DNA of 8,094 nucleotides from JBBSEZ01 sp038239195 (GTDB lineage Bacteria > Planctomycetota > Planctomycetia > Gemmatales > Gemmataceae), in NCBI GenBank assembly GCA_038239195.1, contig JBBSEZ010000448.1, positions 1 to 8,094 on the forward strand. The letters are read 5' to 3'. Shown piece by piece: positions 6,421-8,094 of this stretch; the first letter of the stretch is position 1; the number at the start of each line of letters is the position of its first letter. The notes under the pieces are model-generated. The model was not told where the DNA came from and did not search any database. It saw only the letters and a list, made by a program, of their open reading frames with translations. The position numbers and the translations under genes were made by a program.

Positions 6421-6912
6421 CTACCCAAGGGGGAAGAAAACCAACGCCCGCAGGAGCCCTACTTGCGCGGCCAACTCTGCCCGCAGGACGGACTCAAACA
6501 CCTCGTCGTAACGCGACTCGTCAGCCTCAGACGCCGCGCACCCAGCTGCTGAGGCAGCGCACGACGTGGCGGCAAGCACGTTCGCGGCGGTGCGAGGCCA
6601 GACCGATGCCGCATCGACTGCTGCCGAGGCCGCGTACCCTCGGGCGTCGGGGGCGGAGTGGCCAGGAAACGCCGCCTCGGCTTCCAGCACGGCGACGGCC
6701 ACGGCTGCTGCCAACTCCGATGCACCGATCCTGCCGTCCGCGAAGCGCTCCGATGCTTCAACCGCTGCCCGGCACCCGTCTGGGAGAAGAGCCCAGATGC
6801 GGCGAACACACGCCACCGCGAACAGCCGCAGTTCGCGTTGGTAGCGGTCGGCGGCCAGCGCGCGGACCATCGTGTCAGGGTCGTCGGATGCCAGCCACTC
6901 AGCTTCAGTCAC
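6421..6912 (-). CDS. Gemmata-type paralogous family protein, apparently C-terminally truncated
   Basis: A 163-aa protein whose first 60 residues match a family I remember as abundant and lineage-specific in Gemmata-group genomes. The match runs TEAEWLASDDPDTMVRAL, then RELRLFAVACVRRIWALL, then AVEASERFADG. After this comes an Ala-rich helical tract with repeated AAS and CAAS. Members usually continue past a segment like 'AQADLLR' into a further conserved C-terminal part. Here AAQVGLLR is followed by ALVFFPLG and a stop, so the C-terminus looks lost or replaced. The GTG at 6910-6912 is chosen because a strong AGGAGGAGGG (6926-6917) precedes it and it aligns with the usual MTEAEW start. The frame is open back to 7257, but that region has no family resemblance and includes the ribosome site. 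Function is unknown for the whole family. Confidence is high for the coding start and moderate for truncation. Confidence 0.65.
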   Translation of the reverse strand: MTEAEWLASDDPDTMVRALAADRYQRELRLFAVACVRRIWALLPDGCRAAVEASERFADGRIGASELAAAVAVAVLEAEAAFPGHSAPDARGYAASAAVDAASVWPRTAANVLAATSCAASAAGCAASEADESRYDEVFESVLRAELAAQVGLLRALVFFPLG

Positions 6913-7084
6913 CCCGCCCTCCTCCTGCGAACGGTCAAGCTCAGCGGCGCGGCCGGCCTGGGGGAGTTTGGCGTCTGAGAGGCGTGGAGGCCGGCCGTGG
7001 TCCGCTGTCGCTTCTTGTTCGCACTCGCCTACCTTCAGTTTTTCTGCGACGAACCGCGTCCTCTTTCCCCCCCTCGCCCAAGCC

Positions 7085-7243
7085 TCAATCGCCCTCGCTT
7101 GTCTTCTCCCGCAAGACCTGCCAAGGAACGTGCTGAAACTCCTCGAAAAAGATGACGTCCGCCACGCCGGACACCTCTCGGAATCGGCTGCCGCAAGCAA
7201 GGCGGTCAACTGCGAGACGAACCGCCACGCCTTTTTGGGACAT
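7085..7243 (-). CDS. Doubtful 52-aa ORF
   Basis: A short open frame begins MSQKGVAVRLAVDRLACG and ends with ADVIFFEEFQHVPWQVL and then REKTSEGD. The second half (FFEEFQHVPWQVLREK) looks protein-like, but I recognise no family. The start codon lies at the edge of a perfect 15-nt hairpin (7243-7257), so initiation is uncertain. The frame continues open upstream to about 7333 without a better start. It may be the tail of an older gene cut by the intron or by rearrangement. Confidence 0.2.
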   Translation of the reverse strand: MSQKGVAVRLAVDRLACGSRFREVSGVADVIFFEEFQHVPWQVLREKTSEGD

Positions 7244-7273
7244 TGGCGATCCGCCAAGGCGAATGATAAAGCT

Positions 7274-7340
7274 CACCTGCCGGGCCCGCACCCAGAGAGC
7301 TATGTGTCTCGAAAAGCCTACATGCGGCCCCGGTCAGGTG
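7274..7340. repeat. Long imperfect inverted repeat abutting the intron 3' end
   Basis: On the plus strand the arm CACCTGCCGGGCCCGC (7274-7289) pairs with GCGGCCCCGGTCAGGTG (7324-7340), forming 15 pairs with one bulged base and one mismatch. The loop is 34 nt (7290-7323). It touches the inferred 3' splice boundary of the intron (7341), so it would be the first structure in the downstream exon. It could be part of the insertion target or a separate hairpin element. The arms do not carry the integron attC core motifs. Confidence 0.6.
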
Positions 7341-7381
7341 GTCGGGTAAGGAGGCGACGTTGCCGTCGCCTCCTCCCCTCA
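7341..7381 (-). ncRNA. Group II intron domain VI with branch-point A
   Basis: In minus-strand RNA a perfect 10-bp stem (7350-7359 with 7364-7373) is closed by a GCAA tetraloop. Below it GGG faces CCC and leaves TTA unpaired. The A at 7347 lies 7 nt from the proposed 3' end (7341), the usual place of the branch nucleophile. The terminal AC fits the AY rule for intron ends. Confidence 0.8.
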
Positions 7382-7415
7382 GAACCGGACGTGCGTCTTG
7401 CGACGCATCCGGCTC
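7382..7415 (-). ncRNA. Group II intron domain V (catalytic hairpin)
   Basis: Exactly 34 nt on the minus strand, the canonical domain V length. It starts GAGCCGGATGCG, so it carries the catalytic AGC triad at positions 2-4. The lower stem pairs with CCGGTTC, there is a 2-nt CG bulge, and the 5-bp upper stem GCGTC/GACGC is capped by a GCAA tetraloop. All invariant parts are present, so the catalytic core hairpin is not visibly decayed. Confidence 0.92.
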
Positions 7416-7456
7416 AAGCCTTCGGTAACACCCCTTGCAGGATGCGGCTTGGTTCC

Positions 7457-8017
7457 TCAGCCTTCTGTTTGTGCATGGACCTGCCGGTGGCAGTTGGCGT
7501 GCAACAACTCCAAGTTGTCTGCCGTGTCGCTGCCGCCCAGCGTGCGCCAGATCCGGTGGTGGATGTGCCAGGTTTCCTCTGCAACGCGCAGGACTTGCCC
7601 GCACACCGTACACCGCCCCTCTTGCTCCTTCCACAGATACCCGATCCGTCCTCTTCCTGCAAGCGTTTGTTCCAGCTTCCATGCCATCCGTGCTTCCAAG
7701 TAGAGTTCCCACGCCGGATCGTAGGGATTGACCTCGCTCCGTATTTTCACTTGCCGCACGATGCGCACCTTCGCTGCTTCCATCAATTGAATGCGCCAAC
7801 CCTGGCCTTTGCTATCCCGCAGCATTCCCGTGAACACCCAATCCTTGTCGTCCACGCGCTCGAAGTATTTCTTCTTGATCCACTTCAGGCTTTTCTGTCG
7901 GTGCCGTCTTCGACACCAGTGCCACACCATGCGGAAGATGCGGCGATCCATTTGCGTAAACGTGCGTTTGCTCGCGGCATGACGGTGATATACTCGACGC
8001 GGGTCAGCGTGACACAA
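7457..8017 (-). pseudogene. C-terminal remnant of group II intron reverse transcriptase/maturase with HNH endonuclease
   Basis: The recognisable part runs from the Tyr codon at 7988-7990 to the stop at 7457, about 177 aa. It starts with the maturase X-domain signature YHRHAASKRTFTQMDRRIF (about residues 10-28, counted from 8017), then RRRHRQKSLKWIKKKYF (about 36-52). It ends in a complete-looking HNH endonuclease: CTVC (136-139), HIHH (151-154), GGSDTADNLELLH (161-173), CHRQVH (176-181). The reverse-transcriptase domain with its YADD site is absent. The residues just before YHRH (CHADPRRV) do not match the usual GWAN, and an in-frame TGA lies at 8045-8047. A duplicated AT in TATAT near 7988-7992 could be a frameshift, but the alternative frame upstream also lacks family motifs, so truncation is preferred. 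The intact protein would mediate splicing and target cleavage; this piece probably does neither. Confidence 0.75.
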
Positions 8018-8094
8018 TAGACAAAGACCGGAACACCCATAAACTCAGACCATGGAGGAAGGAATGGGAGGCCGGTCATGCGAGAGATTACGTT
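8018..8094. other. Unassigned sequence beyond the intron truncation point
   Basis: On the minus strand one frame is open from the window edge (NVISRMTGLPFLPPW and on) into the overlap with the maturase remnant. It shows no reverse-transcriptase motif and no family I recognise. It may be flanking DNA that replaced the intron 5' part, or the end of another gene outside the window. Confidence 0.3.

Larger units (their letters stand above)
6913..7340. other. 428-base stretch between gene start and intron end; no convincing gene
   Basis: The part next to 6912 should hold the leader and promoter of that gene. I see no clear -35/-10 pair. The rest contains a weak small ORF (7085-7243, minus strand), a 15-nt hairpin (7243-7257), a 6-bp inverted repeat (7201-7206 with 7221-7226) and the long inverted repeat abutting the intron (7274-7340). 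Composition is less uniform than in the genes to the left, which fits a rearranged accessory segment. Confidence 0.5.
7341..7993 (-). mobile_element. 3' fragment of a group II intron (5'-truncated)
   Basis: The minus strand shows the end of a retrotransposing self-splicing intron, in order: the C-terminal part of its encoded protein, domain V, domain VI and a 3' end in GAC at 7343-7341. The fragment begins abruptly near 7990, inside the maturase domain. Further upstream no reverse-transcriptase sequence follows in any frame up to the window edge at 8094. Loss of the 5' part would follow from incomplete cDNA synthesis during insertion, since copying starts at the intron 3' end, or from later deletion. 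The piece cannot splice by itself because domain I is missing. Confidence 0.75.

Noticed and set aside
7199..7236. Plus-strand intrinsic terminator (inverted repeat followed by TTTTT)
   Set aside because: No plus-strand gene ends nearby, the loops are large and two pairings compete, so it is probably a chance GC-rich repeat.
6913..7257. N-terminal extension of the truncated-family gene back to 7257
   Set aside because: The family start motif TEAEWL begins at 6912 after a strong ribosome site, and the extension shows no family resemblance.
7274..7340. Integron attC site
   Set aside because: The arms lack the GTTRRRY and RYYYAAC core sequences and no gene-cassette arrangement is visible.
6872..8020. 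382-aa plus-strand open frame
   Set aside because: It runs antisense through the intron domain V/VI and the maturase remnant, which are both clearly minus-strand features.
7885..8094. Continuation of the reverse transcriptase in another frame via a 2-nt slip near 7990
   Set aside because: Correcting the slip would give EYHRH, but the upstream residues (GVPVFVYCVTLTRV) do not resemble the expected NPxxRGWAN segment.
1..8094. CRISPR array, tRNA or rRNA gene, phage cluster
   Set aside because: No regularly spaced direct repeats, no tRNA-like cloverleaf or T-loop sequence and no phage structural genes were seen.

Overview
The window is GC-rich bacterial DNA with six convincing protein genes, one broken mobile-element gene and one doubtful small ORF. 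Gene content points to a planctomycete, probably of the Gemmata group. The pointers are a Rad52-type annealing protein outside any visible phage, a lineage-specific 'MTEAEWLA...RELRLFAVAC' protein, a secreted hydrolase fused to a PDZ domain, and small uncharacterised proteins of a kind I associate with that group. This placement rests on remembered family resemblance, not on a search.

Layout. Bases 1-903 (minus strand) encode the Rad52-family protein, preceded by a short AT-rich leader with a palindromic operator-like element. Bases 1088-3011 (minus strand) hold two probably co-transcribed genes. The first is a secreted alpha/beta hydrolase with a C-terminal PDZ domain. The second is a small single-pass membrane protein with two copies of a helical motif. 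The pair ends in a strong 44-nt hairpin. Divergent from the hydrolase is a 125-aa protein of unknown function (3241-3618, plus strand). It converges, with only 5 bp between stop codons, on a 495-aa coiled-coil protein with a membrane anchor at each end (3624-5111, minus strand). Divergent from that is a bacterial-luciferase-like flavin monooxygenase (5244-6266, plus strand).

From about 6267 to the end the window looks like a rearranged accessory region. It has a Gemmata-type paralogous-family protein that seems to lack its C-terminus (6421-6912, minus strand), about 430 bases with no convincing gene but several hairpins, and the 3' part of a group II intron on the minus strand. The intron keeps a complete 34-nt domain V, domain VI with a branch-point A, and the maturase-X and HNH parts of its protein. 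The reverse-transcriptase domain is missing: similarity stops near 7990, and an in-frame TGA lies at 8045-8047. A long imperfect inverted repeat directly abuts the inferred intron 3' end.

I see no coherent new multi-gene system. The most informative items are the 5'-truncated intron with its abutting inverted repeat, the hydrolase-PDZ fusion, the doubly anchored coiled-coil protein and the non-phage Rad52 gene. The first five genes look like ordinary planctomycete chromosome. No functional link between neighbours is visible beyond the likely two-gene operon.
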